A stretch of 64,000 nucleotides of DNA. It comes from Siphonodentalium dalli (taxonomy: Eukaryota; Mollusca; Scaphopoda; Gadilida; Siphonodentaliidae). Positions 47,281-58,830 of the stretch are shown here, one piece after another (position 1 is the stretch's first letter; the number at the start of each line of letters is the position of its first letter). The stretch lies in the NCBI GenBank assembly GCA_032622095.1, contig CP136068.1, forward strand, positions 150,793,365-150,857,364, read 5' to 3'. Below the pieces are notes generated by a model. It did not search any database. It was not told where the DNA came from and saw only the letters and a program-made list of their open reading frames with translations. Both the position numbers and the translations under genes were made by a program.

Positions 47281-47566
47281 TCGCATTTTCTGGCTAATTT
47301 CACTCATTTTAACTGGTTCAAACACAGAAAACATTTATTTTGAGAATTGACGACCTAACTGAGTTGATTCATTAATACCATTTCAGTGTAATAAGGGTGT
47401 TCGTCAAGTTATATCCGCGATGTTCATCGAAAATTACATTTCATCATTTCGGCTCCCTGCCTATTCTGCCAGTTTGATATGACTCATCGCCTTTCCTGCA
47501 AAAATTCGCCTCCTAGTCTTTGTTTGATAGAGAAATATTAATATGCCAACCCCGTTCCGATTGTAG

Positions 47567-47802
47567 ATCAGCTGATGGTGGCGACAAATGTTTCTGATAT
47601 GGTCAAATCCAACGATAACGTCACACCATTCACTCTCATCCCCGATGTTGTTTGCAAGGAAGACTGCGCAGCACTGTGCGTCGAGAATGACAACTGCGTC
47701 GGATTTTACGAACAAAAGGGAATTTGCTATGGATTCACCCTGTCAACAGGAAGCGTCCCAACATCAGATGGAGAATCATTCAATGACATGACATTAGGTT
47801 GA
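47567..47802 (+). CDS. Lectin-like gene, PAN/apple-like exon
   Basis: The acceptor is CGATTGTAG, phase 1 like the rest. The protein reads QLMVATNVSDMVKSND, FTLIPDVVCKEDC, ALCVENDNCVGFYEQKGICYGFTL, then TSDGESF. The Cys pattern C-x3-C-x3-C-x5-C-x9-C, with GFYE between, fits a PAN/apple-type module, which in other proteins mediates protein or carbohydrate contacts. The frame ends MTLG-TGA at 47800-47802. If translated through, this is the terminal exon. A split at 47797 (G|GTTGAT) would keep phase 1 but uses a poor donor. An AATAAA at 48326 favours the terminal-exon view. Linkage to the FTP exons is inferred from phase and strand. Confidence 0.6.
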
Positions 47803-47811
47803 TTTACTGAC

Positions 47812-48255
47812 GATGTATCCATGCTAAAGTATCATTGATTAGTAGCTACCTTATTAGTTCTTTCTATGCTAAAGTATCATTGATGAGTAGTTATCCCTTA
47901 GGAAATGTTCAGATAATAAGTTTAACCCTTTCTACACAAAAGCATCACTGATTTGTAGTTATCCCACAGGACACGTTGAGATAATAAGTTTAACCCTTTC
48001 TATACTAAAGCATCATTGATGAGTAGTTATCCCTAAGGAAATATTCAGTTAGTAAGTTTAACCATTTCTATACAAAAGCATAATTGATGTGTAGTTATCC
48101 CATAGGACATGTTCAGTTAATAAGATTAACCCTTTCTATACTACATCATCATTGATGAGTAGTTATCCCTTAGGAAATGTTCAGATAATAGTTCAACCTT
48201 TTTTTATACTAAAGCACCCAATTGCTGAGTAGTTATACCACAGGAAATGTTCAGT
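47812..48255. repeat. 68-base tandem repeat, about 6 copies
   Basis: 'ATCATTGATGAGTAGTTATC' and 'TTTAACCCTTTCTATACTAA' recur at ~68-base spacing ('TAGTTATCCC' at 47888, 47956, 48024, 48092 and 48160). If the PAN exon is terminal, this array lies in the 3' UTR. Confidence 0.9.
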
Positions 48256-48325
48256 AAATCGGGCTCCTTCTGTACTTGTTTTATCTGTAGTCTGCTTATA
48301 TTGCTTGTACATCCCTAAAATTATT

Positions 48326-48331
48326 AATAAA
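48326..48331 (+). promoter_or_regulatory. Candidate polyadenylation signal
   Basis: AATAAA lies 524 bases after the TGA of the PAN exon, on the same strand. AATAAA is frequent by chance in AT-rich DNA, so this is only suggestive. Confidence 0.3.
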
Positions 48332-49406
48332 CCATTCCGATGTGCACCTTTTAACTGGCTGGAAAATTCCATTTGGTATAGAACATTTTACGGTAACGCC
48401 GATATGAATTGCCTCATCACAAGCTACAAGACCTTGCTATGCTGGTTTGGCCGCTGCCGGCATGTATATTTTCGTAACTAAATCTAACATCTTTTATTTA
48501 ATTGTTTTCTCAGTTAAAATTAATTCGGGCTTGATCTAGCCCATTATCAAATGAATAACTAATAAGTCTCGATGGTGAAAAATAGTAGATTTCAACAATC
48601 GATTTCTAATAACTCTGAGCTTTGATAGGTGGGTTCCTCGACTCGAATCAAATATTGTTTACTCCGAATCCAAATAATTGAGGGGCGCCTACTTGGATTA
48701 TGCATCTCTTTGTGTTTTGTCAGTTACAATTAATTATTGCTTGATCTTGCTAATTATGAAATGAATATGGACAGTTCCATTTCTGAGACTAATGCAGAAT
48801 TGTAATGGACAGAAGTCTTAAATAAATAAAGTTATTTATTTCCTCACATCATGTGTATGTTATCGCAGTGTTAAGTAAGCTTATAAGGGGACTGAACTCT
48901 AGTATGTGTATGTTATCGCAGTGTTAAGTCCGGTTTAACAGGGGACTGAACTATCCCTTGCAGTTTGGTTTCAACATTGATAGTCATACAATGATACGAA
49001 TATCGTGCACGCTGGTCGGAAATCTTTTTTTCCAAATTTTGGCAATTTTGGAATTTATTTTGACAATTTTGGTCAATAGAAATGCACACGGATGGGAACA
49101 GCAAAACGTTAAACAGGTCTAGACCATGCGCGTAGCCAGCTTTTCGATAAGATGGGTTTATCAGCGGATGACAACGGCATACTCAAAGGCGTGAAACGCA
49201 CTTAAATGAGGGCTCGTATGCAATGGCGGTGAGTTTTTATATATAGCCTTTTGCTAGTGGGGGTTGCGTTATGGACGGGCTACACGGTGCCTGCACCGGA
49301 CTATATAGTTGACAGCGAGTACATATATAACATAAATCGAGGTGAAGATGTACAGAATAATGCTGCTGAAAGTTCTAAAAGTATAATTATATTGGTTATT
49401 ATACGA
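48332..49406. other. Unannotated stretch with a small duplication
   Basis: 'ATGTGTATGTTATCGCAGTG' occurs at 48850 and 48904 as two ~55-base tandem units (48840-48955). No gene. Confidence 0.55.
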
Positions 49407-49410
49407 TTAA

Positions 49411-49760
49411 AGGGGTGGTGAACACTAAATCCGGCCATTTATGGGACCATCTCATTTTGTATTCTAAAGAATATATGCTACAAATGAATGAGTTTGATCG
49501 GGCCATTCGTTAGTGAAAAATACACACATGTTCTCTATGAATGATGCAAACAACATAGTAATTATAATGAAAGTGAATTTATGACTCCAGCCATTTAATC
49601 ATTTTCATTATAATTACCATGTTGTTTGTATCGTTCATAGATCACATGAGTGTTTTTTGCACTAATACATGGCTCAAATTCATTCATTTTTAGCATATAT
49701 TATGTTGAGTTTGAAAGGAGATGGTCCCATAAATGGCCGGATTTGGTGTACAGTACCACT
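49411..49760. mobile_element. Fold-back MITE bounded by TTAA
   Basis: TTAA lies at 49407-49410 and 49761-49764. The arms are ~150 bases: 'TAAATCCGGCCATTTATGGG' pairs with 'CCCATAAATGGCCGGATTTG', and the inner 'CATTATAATTACCATGTTGT' pairs with its opposite. The central loop is ~20 bases. The ends (AGGGGTGGT/ACCACT) differ from the CCCTTT elements. No transposase. Confidence 0.8.
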
Positions 49761-49979
49761 TTAAAGGAATTATTCGGTCTAGAAACTACCAAATGCAACC
49801 GGAAAGCCCTCCCTTCCCTGTTGTGATTAAAATGGCCCAAGCCCCATTCCGATCGCGTAATAAATAAGCCGAAATATATAATACCATCACCGATATTCGG
49901 AGATTTCTGTGACTATGGGCGAGCAAATTAAAAACACAGATTCGGAGCCGGAGTTTATTATGCCTCTGTATGGTGTGCT

Positions 49980-50535
49980 AAAGGATTTAGTGATACAAAG
50001 AGTAAAATCCAAGATGGCCGTTGGCAGCCATATTTTTAACGAATTTATAAAAAAGGGAGGTGCCATCTAGAAGTCATCCAGAGGATCCGTATTGGTGATT
50101 ATTGGATGATGAATGTAATCTGAAGTGTGATAAAGAATTCAGCGATGCAAAGAGTAAATTTCAGGGTGGCTGCCGTTGGCCATGTTGGTTTTTTTTTATC
50201 GAAAATCGTTCAAATGTGCTAGCTCCCATCTAGAGGTGATTCTAAATATGCCTGTAAAGTATTAAAACAATTATCCAAGAAATTCGGGCTGCAGGGTGTT
50301 CTGATATATTCATATTTGAAATCCAAGATGGCTGCTGGCGGCCATGTTTTCAACGAATTTCGGGGGGGGGTGGAGGCTCCCATCTAGAGGTTAACCTGAA
50401 GATCCATATGAAGTTTGGTGACGATAAGATGGGAGAAGTGACCTGTATGGTATTCTAACATAAATTGTTGACGGACGGACGACGAACGCCAACCCATGCC
50501 AATACCTTAAACTAAGTTTGGCTAAAAGCCTAAAA
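49980..50535 (+). repeat. 'CCAAGATGGC' dispersed repeat, tandem internal units
   Basis: Three ~170-base subunits share 'TCCAAGATGGC', 'GGCCATGTT', 'ACGAATTTC' and 'CTCCCATCTAGAGGT'. The end reads 'TTGACGGACGGACGACGAAC'. The same unit occurs at 58585-58830 and, inverted, at 56440-56830. This resembles abundant bivalve repeats known to me. Confidence 0.75.
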
Positions 50536-51387
50536 AGTCATTGACTGTATTGTTTAAATGGGAACTGTTAATAAATTTAGTTGCTCGGTAAATTAAACTA
50601 TACCAGTGTTGTAACATAGAATTAATGTTACTAAAACGAATCATATTCGCAAACACCAACTCATAGCGTAAACATCGAGTAATTGTTGTAAATCGTAACC
50701 CATTTATGAAATAGTGGAGACATGACACAGTTTAGAATAATATAATTGCACTATTACATGACAGTCATCGGTTATTTTAGTTAGTTTTTATAATCCCCAC
50801 ACAGCCCACATTACCTGCAAATACACATATGTGTCGATCAGAAAGGGGTGTGGCTATTCATAACATATAATTTGCATACTTATGAACCCATGGTCATCTA
50901 TGGTTTGTCGTGATGGACCAATAACAACACGATTGACATATTGTTAATGCAAAACATAAATTTTCCCATTTTTTGTATATAAATCCCTGAAAAGTCACCT
51001 TTTCGCTAACTTTTAGTCCAATTTCCTCATTAAATATGCAAATTATATGCAAATTAGTCAAAGTCTGAGTAAATAATTTGCATATTGGTCCAGTCCATGC
51101 ATGAACCCATATTTACCTGAGCCCGTGGCAATTTTCATACAGATTGGAATAATTTTTACTGTAATTTTATTATGAAAATCAACATGAAAAAGGTCATGTT
51201 TGGTCCATTCCACACTGTGGATGTTAGTCATAAGAAAGGATTATAAAGCACTGTGGGCATACCAAAAATTTCAATTCTGTAAAATGTTTTGAGTTCTGTT
51301 TTCATGCCTCTTTAAAATGACTTTAGCTTTAGTGCAAACACATCAGCAGGCAATTTTGTGCAAAAGTGCCTACATTTATATATTATA
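50536..51387. other. Unannotated stretch
   Basis: I see no gene or clear repeat boundary. Confidence 0.5.
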
Positions 51388-51660
51388 CTAGTTGATGTGC
51401 CCGGGCTATTTAGGAAAAGCATCAGGAGAAAGAAAAAAAACTATTGTTTGATCGCTCCAGAATCATGCCTATATGAGCGTATATGAGCGAGGTCAAGGGC
51501 GTGGTCGCACGTAACATTGGATCCACCCATGTTGTTATCGGGATCCAAGTTGGCCTACATACCAAATTTGAGTCGAATCGGTAGAGCAGTTTTCGACACA
51601 CACACCCACCCTCTCCCACAAAAAAAACACACACACAATCAGACAGAAGTTCCAAAATAA
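51388..51660 (-). mobile_element. Truncated Helitron, 3' end on minus strand
   Basis: In reverse complement it ends with the palindrome GCCCGGGC, then ACATCAA, CTAG and T (51391-51387), the Helitron 3' pattern. The preceding 'CTGCTCTACCGATTCGACTC' and 'AAATTTGGTATGTAGG' recall the internal units of other copies. A CA/GT microsatellite lies at the far side. Length and 5' end are uncertain. Confidence 0.5.
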
Positions 51661-52739
51661 ATATACAACAGTTTCCGTACCTTCCGTCGTAACCGGACTG
51701 ACATGGAAATGTTCAATTCCGTAAAAAAGATCTCTTGTATAGTTGGTGTTCTCTTTAAATTGTCACTAATGCCACAGCATTTTACCCAGTTTGAGTTAGA
51801 AATGTTAAGTGGAGATGTCTACTTAAGTTAAAACAATAAATTAAAAGTTAATTTTGGCACACAACTTCACAAGTGACAAGAGTAACTTTAAAGATTAATA
51901 TTATAGACGAATAGCTATTCGTCTGATATAAAATATTTTTTGTCAGCGTTGCCGAAATCCTGGACGCATGTCTCAATAAATGTCAATCATGAATGTGATA
52001 ATGACAATCACTGAAATTCTGAATCAGTGATTAAGTCAATCAAAATGCGAATGTCGAAATTACTCGAATATCTTGATCTCCGAGTCAGACTCGGTGTCTA
52101 ATATTCTAATATATAGAATGGAGCACTGGTTGCCGGACCATACTGCCTTTCCGTTTGTCAACATAAGTATAGTAAACAAAATAATGGCTTACAACCTATT
52201 CACCATAAATTTTCCCCACATAATGAAGGTGGTTCATAAAAGTATGGATGTCAAAAGAAAGGGGATGATATCTGTTAGGCATATTACAGCAGATTCGAGG
52301 CTAAATATGACCAAGGTCCGATTTTTCGCAAACAAATTGCTCTTCGTTCTAGTGACATGAATTGTGAGGTGGAAGCTGGATTATGGAGCGGTTTAATATA
52401 TATATCTTTATTATCCTCCATATATGGAGATTCATATATAAATGTTTATATTATGAGAACTAACACAATGAATTAAAAAGATACCAAACTGTTTTGATAA
52501 GATCATCATCAGTTGCAGTTTGCTGACTATATGCCACGCTAAGCTCATGCCACATAACGTTTCGACTCAAGAAATGAATGCAGTGGGTGTGTGTTAGTAG
52601 AAATTAAGATCCCCTGGTGTCACACCCCCAGAGTTAGCCAAATAATATGAAACCGCGTCTCCATAGTATATAACTACCCCCAGAGTTAGTCGTGTAAATA
52701 GGACACCCCATATTTAACCATGTAATATGAAACAGACAT
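51661..52739. other. Unannotated stretch
   Basis: The open frame 52073-52360 shows no recognisable features. No repeat boundary found. Confidence 0.45.
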
Positions 52740-53130
52740 TGGAGAATTTTGACGAAACTCTAACTTTTGCTGCATATAATCAGTGGAAGTTCAATACAGG
52801 CCAAAATTGCATGAAAATCGAACGCTATTCGATCAACATAGCTCATTCTGTGCGGAACGTTCGAATGAGCGGGAATTCGGTGATGAGAAAGATATTGATC
52901 TGTCACCAACTCCAGCAGCCTTGCTACAAGAGCAGAACTGTTTGCACGACATTAAACATTTCTTCAGTCTGCTGGCATCCATGGAGTTAAGTTTCTTCTT
53001 GACCTCTGTTTTTGTCTCTTTGTTGAAGTCGTGCCCAACAAACGAGATGCGATATTCACGACAAACAACTGAGTTTATGACTGGAGTTGTTTCTTCCCCT
53101 TTTTATTTTTCTGAAAAATTGGACATATGA
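52740..53130 (+). pseudogene. Coding-like remnant, unidentified
   Basis: Two overlapping frames (52727-52990 and 52783-53130) share a GC-richer stretch at 52850-53060. The second reads RPKLHENRTLF, EREFGDEKDIDLSPTPAALL, then HDIKHFFSLLASME, which looks like a charged soluble protein until about 52990 and then degenerates. There are no splice sites in the lectin gene's phase and no domain I recognise. Transposon-derived debris is possible. Confidence 0.3.
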
Positions 53131-55640
53131 TACTAGTTATTAAGTTATTTATTTACTGTGTACATTTGTAACATCTTGTTATTTCAGTATATCTTTGGCC
53201 ACGCAATCAGTATCCCATATTATTATGCACATAATGGAATCGTTGGAACAGACTGTTGATCAGTAAACATCCATCATTGCATGGTCCGTGACCCCGTGCC
53301 TATTTTGAGTCAGAACAGTGCAGCTGGAGTGATATGACATGTGGTATAACTTCTCATGGTTCATTAGCCGCATCATATTCTTAGATTAAACTCGATTCCA
53401 ACCTGTATTTTGGTTCTTTATTTTGAATTAGTGTATTATGGGGGGGGGGTCAAATTAAAGGGACACATGGCGTAAAAACATTTTTTTACAAACAACATCC
53501 GTTTAATAATTATAGGTATATATCAATTTCTGCATCAAATTAAAATTGCAACACTCTGGAAATTGCGAACATGCGAGGACCCGAAGTATCGCGAGGTCAA
53601 TGGCCTTCGATAAGTGACCGCCCAGATGTAGCTACATAATAATTGTTTATAGTGATGGTGCGCGCGGTCATTGACCCTCAATATATAAGACCAAGATTAA
53701 TGAGGTGGTCAATGTACAAGGCCTTGCGTTGTACCTTTGCACACAGTAGATTTACTGCGTTTTAAGAAGCTGGAGTGCGAATTTGCATGTACTGCAGTAG
53801 ACACACAGTTTATATAATTCATCCGATAACGTTAACGGAGTCTACAGTGTTACAGAATACCATGTGACGGGTACACGGTTTTAGAAGGTAATATAGCTAA
53901 ACTAACAAGATATAATCACCTGTATGTCACTTTAAATTTCACATACATAGCATGTACATTCAACTGCGCCATGTTTAATATACCTTAATTATAAACCTTA
54001 ATTATAAACCATTAAAAGTTTATTTAAACAAACACCACGTTCGGCATAACATGCACGAATGTCGATACCGTCGCTATTTTTACACAGTTCTCTGTTAAAC
54101 ACCGCGCGTTATAAATTCATTTGGCAAATGTTGCGAAGTTCGGTATTGATGGAATCTAGGCCCTTGTTTTGGCATTCAAGTTATAGGCCACGAACTGGTC
54201 TGTCTAATATAGTGTCGTGCGCTTACTCCCGCAACTGCACGTATATAATCATAACAGATTGCTTTATATCTGTTAGAGGACCAGAAACGCACCCGAGGAC
54301 CTGAATCCATCGTTTTTTTCATATGATCAACATTCTAATTAAACACATTTCGGAAGCGGACGTAGTAAACCTTTTCCAAACAATTGATACCTTTTGTGTT
54401 ATCAAGCTCGTACGGTAAGTCAAATACACGTTTCATAGGCATGCATTAACAAAATGGGTCGAATCCGTCCTATAAATAAGAATTGTACTAAAATTGAGAG
54501 TATACGTGACATGTTTGTAGTGTCCCACACATCAGTATCGCTTTAACAACGACACCTCCGAAATAGCACAAACAGTAGAACATTTATGTGATATCGTGTG
54601 GAAGCCTAGACACAAGAAACCTTTCATTAAGATAACAGAAACACATAACTAATGAACTCAATACAAAGAGCGTTTATATTCAACTCGAATATGGAACCCA
54701 ATAGCTGTTAGTGCTTTTTATTTACATATCATGCATAATTATAGATATCTTACTTGCGCGGAATTGACGTATTTTTACTGTTATTTATGGGACAACACCA
54801 ATATAATTTGGGAAATGTATAACCTATCTATAAATGAGTGTAGCTTCATTTCAGGTACGATATATATGGTAAACTTGGTACCCAATATACCGGAGGACGT
54901 GGTGATTTCTTGCTTATTTTATTTCAACTTTCTGACTGATTCTCAAACTGCCTACACAACAGGGTGCTCTGCCTATCATTAGCTTATGTTACCTTCCGGT
55001 GGGCAAGACCTGGTACCTCTTGTCGTGGACTCAAGTTTTATTGGGCATCCCCCTTTATTCACGTATGTGGGTCATACAACGCTACGATATATGGAACCCA
55101 CGACCTGTGTTCTGCGTCAGATGAGTCTTTCGGTTTGATTATTTGAGGTTTTCCTGACATATCAATGTCTAGGCTAATTATTTACAGACTTATTATTCAT
55201 TTAGTTATCCGTTCCATTTAGTTGACCATCTCTTAGACCTTCGTGTGATTTATTTATCTTGTTCGCCTCAATATATGTCCCCACAACGTATTAATTGCGA
55301 CAAAATTATTACATTTTTAACTGAGTATTTCGATATGAGCCGTACCAAACTACAACTTAACCATTTCTACTAAACAGCTCGGGATATAATTTCAGTCAAC
55401 ATTAGCACTGCCACTACAGGATGAAAGAACACATAGCACCTGTTAGCAATTATGCCATCAATCACGCGACATTCTTACGTTTTACCTACGTCATTATACC
55501 GTAGAACGTTGACAAGAATAAGATGGGTTGAATGCAAATTGGGGTGGAATCATTTGTACAGCTTTAATGGTATGAAAAATGCAGTGGATTCTGCTACTTA
55601 ATGAGATAATTGATTATAGTTGAAAACCAAGCGAGGAGGG
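53131..55640. other. Unannotated stretch
   Basis: I see no supportable gene, RNA gene or repeat array. Listed short frames have no conserved look. Confidence 0.5.
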
Positions 55641-55649
55641 AACTATTTG

Positions 55650-55874
55650 TGAGAATGTGGTTCTACCTCAAAATATACAAGCCGACCAATTGACTTGTCC
55701 CATATGTTGTTACCTGACTTATGGCCCTTGGTTTGACGATTTACCACAGGCGCACCATAAAGAGGTTGAAAGAACTTAATATGTTGTGCGATTTTTCGGC
55801 AAGAGTACTCTCTATTCCCATAAATGGAGTGTTCCATATCACTTTAATTGGGCAACTCCGGGTTACCCTGCTAG
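55650..55874 (+). mobile_element. Truncated Helitron 3' end
   Basis: It ends 'GGGCAACTCCGGGTTACCCT', GCTAG, followed by T, nearly identical to the terminus of the 31145-34924 Helitron (GGGCAACGCCGGGTAACCCT). Upstream similarity fades, so the start is a guess. Confidence 0.6.
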
Positions 55875-56439
55875 TACCATTCATAATCAGTTCCATTTTA
55901 CCTTAACTACAAGTATCAATCATCCCATTTCCCATATTTTTATTCTTATTCCAATACAGTTTTAATGAAAGTTATATTTCATTCTGGGGGCGGGTGGTAC
56001 CGTTCCCACAACGTATACTGTGTTTCTTGAATCACTTGAGACTAAACTTCAGATACATGTATGCATCTATATATATATACATGTATATATATGTATGAAG
56101 CTAATTATGCATCATACAACTACGGACCATATTTTGATTCGACAGGCATGCCTTGTTTATACTAGGTCGTATCTCTGTAATGATAAATCTGATACATTAT
56201 AGTTTTAACTATTTTTGGCGGCACTAAATAAATTTATGTTTAAGAAGCACAGAAAAGTGAATACGGTTATACGTTATTATAGGTGGTTTGGGGTGTGTCA
56301 TCCAACTTTTGTTGAAACTTTTCAACAGTTGGAAATTACTGGCCTGGCACTACAGCAATAGGACTTAGCTTGATTTCCAAACAGCATTTATTGTTAATTT
56401 TGTTGATTTTAGAACACAAGTTCCATTATTAGCTCCACT
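55875..56439. other. Unannotated stretch
   Basis: A TA/TG-rich microsatellite lies at 56052-56098. No gene. Confidence 0.5.
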
Positions 56440-56830
56440 TTACGAAGCCAATTTTGAGCTATTGCCATGGATTGGTTTCCGTCGTCCATCCGCCGGTCAA
56501 CAATTTAATTTGACACAACTACAGGCCACATCCCTCACCCGATCGTCACCCGACTTCATATGAATCTTCGGGGTGACCTCCATATATCGGCACCATCGTA
56601 TTTTGTTCTCCCGTATTATCCCTAAAAACATGGCCGCTAACAGCCATCTTGCAATTCACATTTGAATCCATCGGTACACCATACAGCCTACATCTGTTGG
56701 AAAAATGTTTTTAAATTTGACAGGCATGATGTGAACACTTCTAGGTGGGAGCTATCGAATTTGAAATAATTTCGATGAAAAACATGGCCGCAAGCAGCCA
56801 ACTCGCTTTTACTATTTGCATGGTTAAATA
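56440..56830 (-). repeat. 'CCAAGATGGC' dispersed repeat, inverted copy
   Basis: In reverse complement: 'TTGACCGGCGGATGGACGAC' near the end, and internal 'AAGATGGCTGTTAGCGGCCA' and 'GGCTGCTTGCGGCCATG'. Same family as 49980-50535. Confidence 0.7.
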
Positions 56831-57872
56831 CTTTGCCATGCACTATACAGCCAACAGTGTTTCACCAAATTTATCCCAACTTCATACTCTTCTTCGCACT
56901 TACCTTTGGTATTACTTACATATTTCAACATTCCGCATTCCTTTTCGCTCGATAGATTGGTCAAAATCTTAGAGTACAATGTTAATTCATGTATATCGAT
57001 GCTTCACGTGTTATGTGTACTCCATGACTGTCGCGAACTCACTGGACTCATTCCGGTCATTCAACCTCTCTGTGCCAAAACGCAACGCACGAAGCAGTGA
57101 GTCAGTACCGATATTAGTACCCTCCACTTAACCCGCCGTTGAGGGGACCGTATGATTTGAAAGTGGCATTTTACAGTCGATCAGACTGCTTGCTATAGCT
57201 GGCTGTGGTGACACATGATACTAAAATAGACTCCCTAGTGCACGATGTGCATGACATGACATGTACTTCTATCTACTCATTCCATATCACTTGCCCTCGT
57301 ATATGCAAGCGCGGTCTAATTGCAGGTCTATAGAAAGATACGAGGGGAGTTAATTTCCACACACAAACCGTTTTGTTCTGCTTATAACGCATGGGCTGTA
57401 AGTGAGCATACGCTGCCAGAGCGCAGTCAATGCAGTAGTAACTTATCGGATCTCCACACCCCATGATCTGTTAAGGGAGATGGGATAGTACACGATATTC
57501 ATCAGATACCTATACACGATAGAGTGGGCTGCGATAACTACGTGCAGTTATAAACTGCCTGAACAGCTAAGGAGTTATTTCATTGTGATTGAATAAGGTA
57601 ATGTTTTCAGAATTTCACGACGCGTGTTGCAGTTTTTTTTTGTTAGATAACATTGACGCTGGTGTGTCTAACCCGTGTTTGAATGGCATAATCGGTGTTG
57701 GAACTAGATAGTAATATTTCAGAACATGGCAAGCCGCTGAAATCGATCAAATATTAACTCCAGCGTCCAAAGAAGTACATAAACAGAAATTGTCTAGATT
57801 GCTCTGGTATTGTGAAGCACCCACATACATAATACATGGTGGCTGACAAACTATGTGTCATAGATACACCAC
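56831..57872. other. Unannotated stretch
   Basis: No gene or repeat that I can defend. Confidence 0.5.
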
Positions 57873-57985
57873 AAACTAATTTATATTAAGGGACCAGATA
57901 AGGAATTATGGTTTATAATCTGCGCAACTAATTTATATTAAGGGACCAGATCAGGAATTATGGTTTTTAATCTTCGCAACTGCAC
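57873..57985. repeat. 52-base tandem duplication
   Basis: 'CAACTAATTTATATTAAGGG', 'ACCAGATMAGGAATTATGG' occur twice head to tail with few changes. Confidence 0.9.
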
Positions 57986-58478
57986 TCTATATCGTATATA
58001 TGCAATATGAAGAGCATTGTCTTGTTTCTTTTTTAGCTTTTACATAAAATAACGGGACATTTACACCCCGTGGTAAACTGATATACTTCACTCAGTATCC
58101 CATATATATGGTTATGGCTATACTAATATAGATATAAGAATTATAACATTATATAGAAATTTAAAATACTGTGCCGAGCATAGTGTGTACAAAGGAAACC
58201 TTACAACATAGCCCATGTATTTTGTGCCCAACAGTATTGCGTGAACAATTCTTGTGACTAATATGTTTTAAGCAGTTTTTGCTCTTCTCCTTATTTGACT
58301 TTATAAAAGGCCGCTGGTCAACCCGCCGGTGCATCACTCTGACTTGGTCTTTGTCATTCTAGTGTGCCAGGTTTGGTGTTCACTTTGTTCGGCAGCGTGT
58401 TACCTGGTCAGACACCCACTACTAATATTGGTTACACATAAAAACAACACAAAAGACATATTCGTAAAGGTATTTTAA

Positions 58479-58580
58479 CCCTTTCATGACTGGAGCTTCA
58501 TGACATTTTGCGAAAACCGTGTGCCAATGTATTCTCTTTTATATTCTTATTATATATGTGAGTCTCCCATGGAGAAGAAA
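58479..58580 (+). mobile_element. End fragment of a TTAA element
   Basis: TTAA (58475-58478) is followed by 'CCCTTTCATGACTGGAGCTT', the inverse of the 46502 terminus, then 'GCCAATGTATTCTCTT' and a decayed hairpin with the stem TCTCC-at-GGAGA. It breaks off where a 'CCAAGATGGC' repeat begins. Confidence 0.7.
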
Positions 58581-58584
58581 CAAT

Positions 58585-58830
58585 TTTCCAAAATATTTAG
58601 CCTGTATGGTGGGGCGATGGATTCAAATGTGATATCCAAGATGGCTGTTGGCGGCCATGTATTTAACGAATTTCGGAAAACAATCGATGGCTCCCATCTA
58701 GAGGTTACTCCCAAGTTTGGTGATGATCATATGTGGCATGTGGTCTGTATGATGTGCCAAAGGAAATTGTTGACCAACGGACGGACGGCGGACGCCAACC
58801 CATGGCAATAGCTAAAATGTGTTCTAAAAT
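58585..58830 (+). repeat. 'CCAAGATGGC' dispersed repeat
   Basis: 'TCCAAGATGGCTGTTGGCGG', 'CTCCCATCTAGAGGTTA', 'TTGACCAACGGACGGACGGC' place it in the family of 49980-50535. The open frames over it are not genes. Confidence 0.75.
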
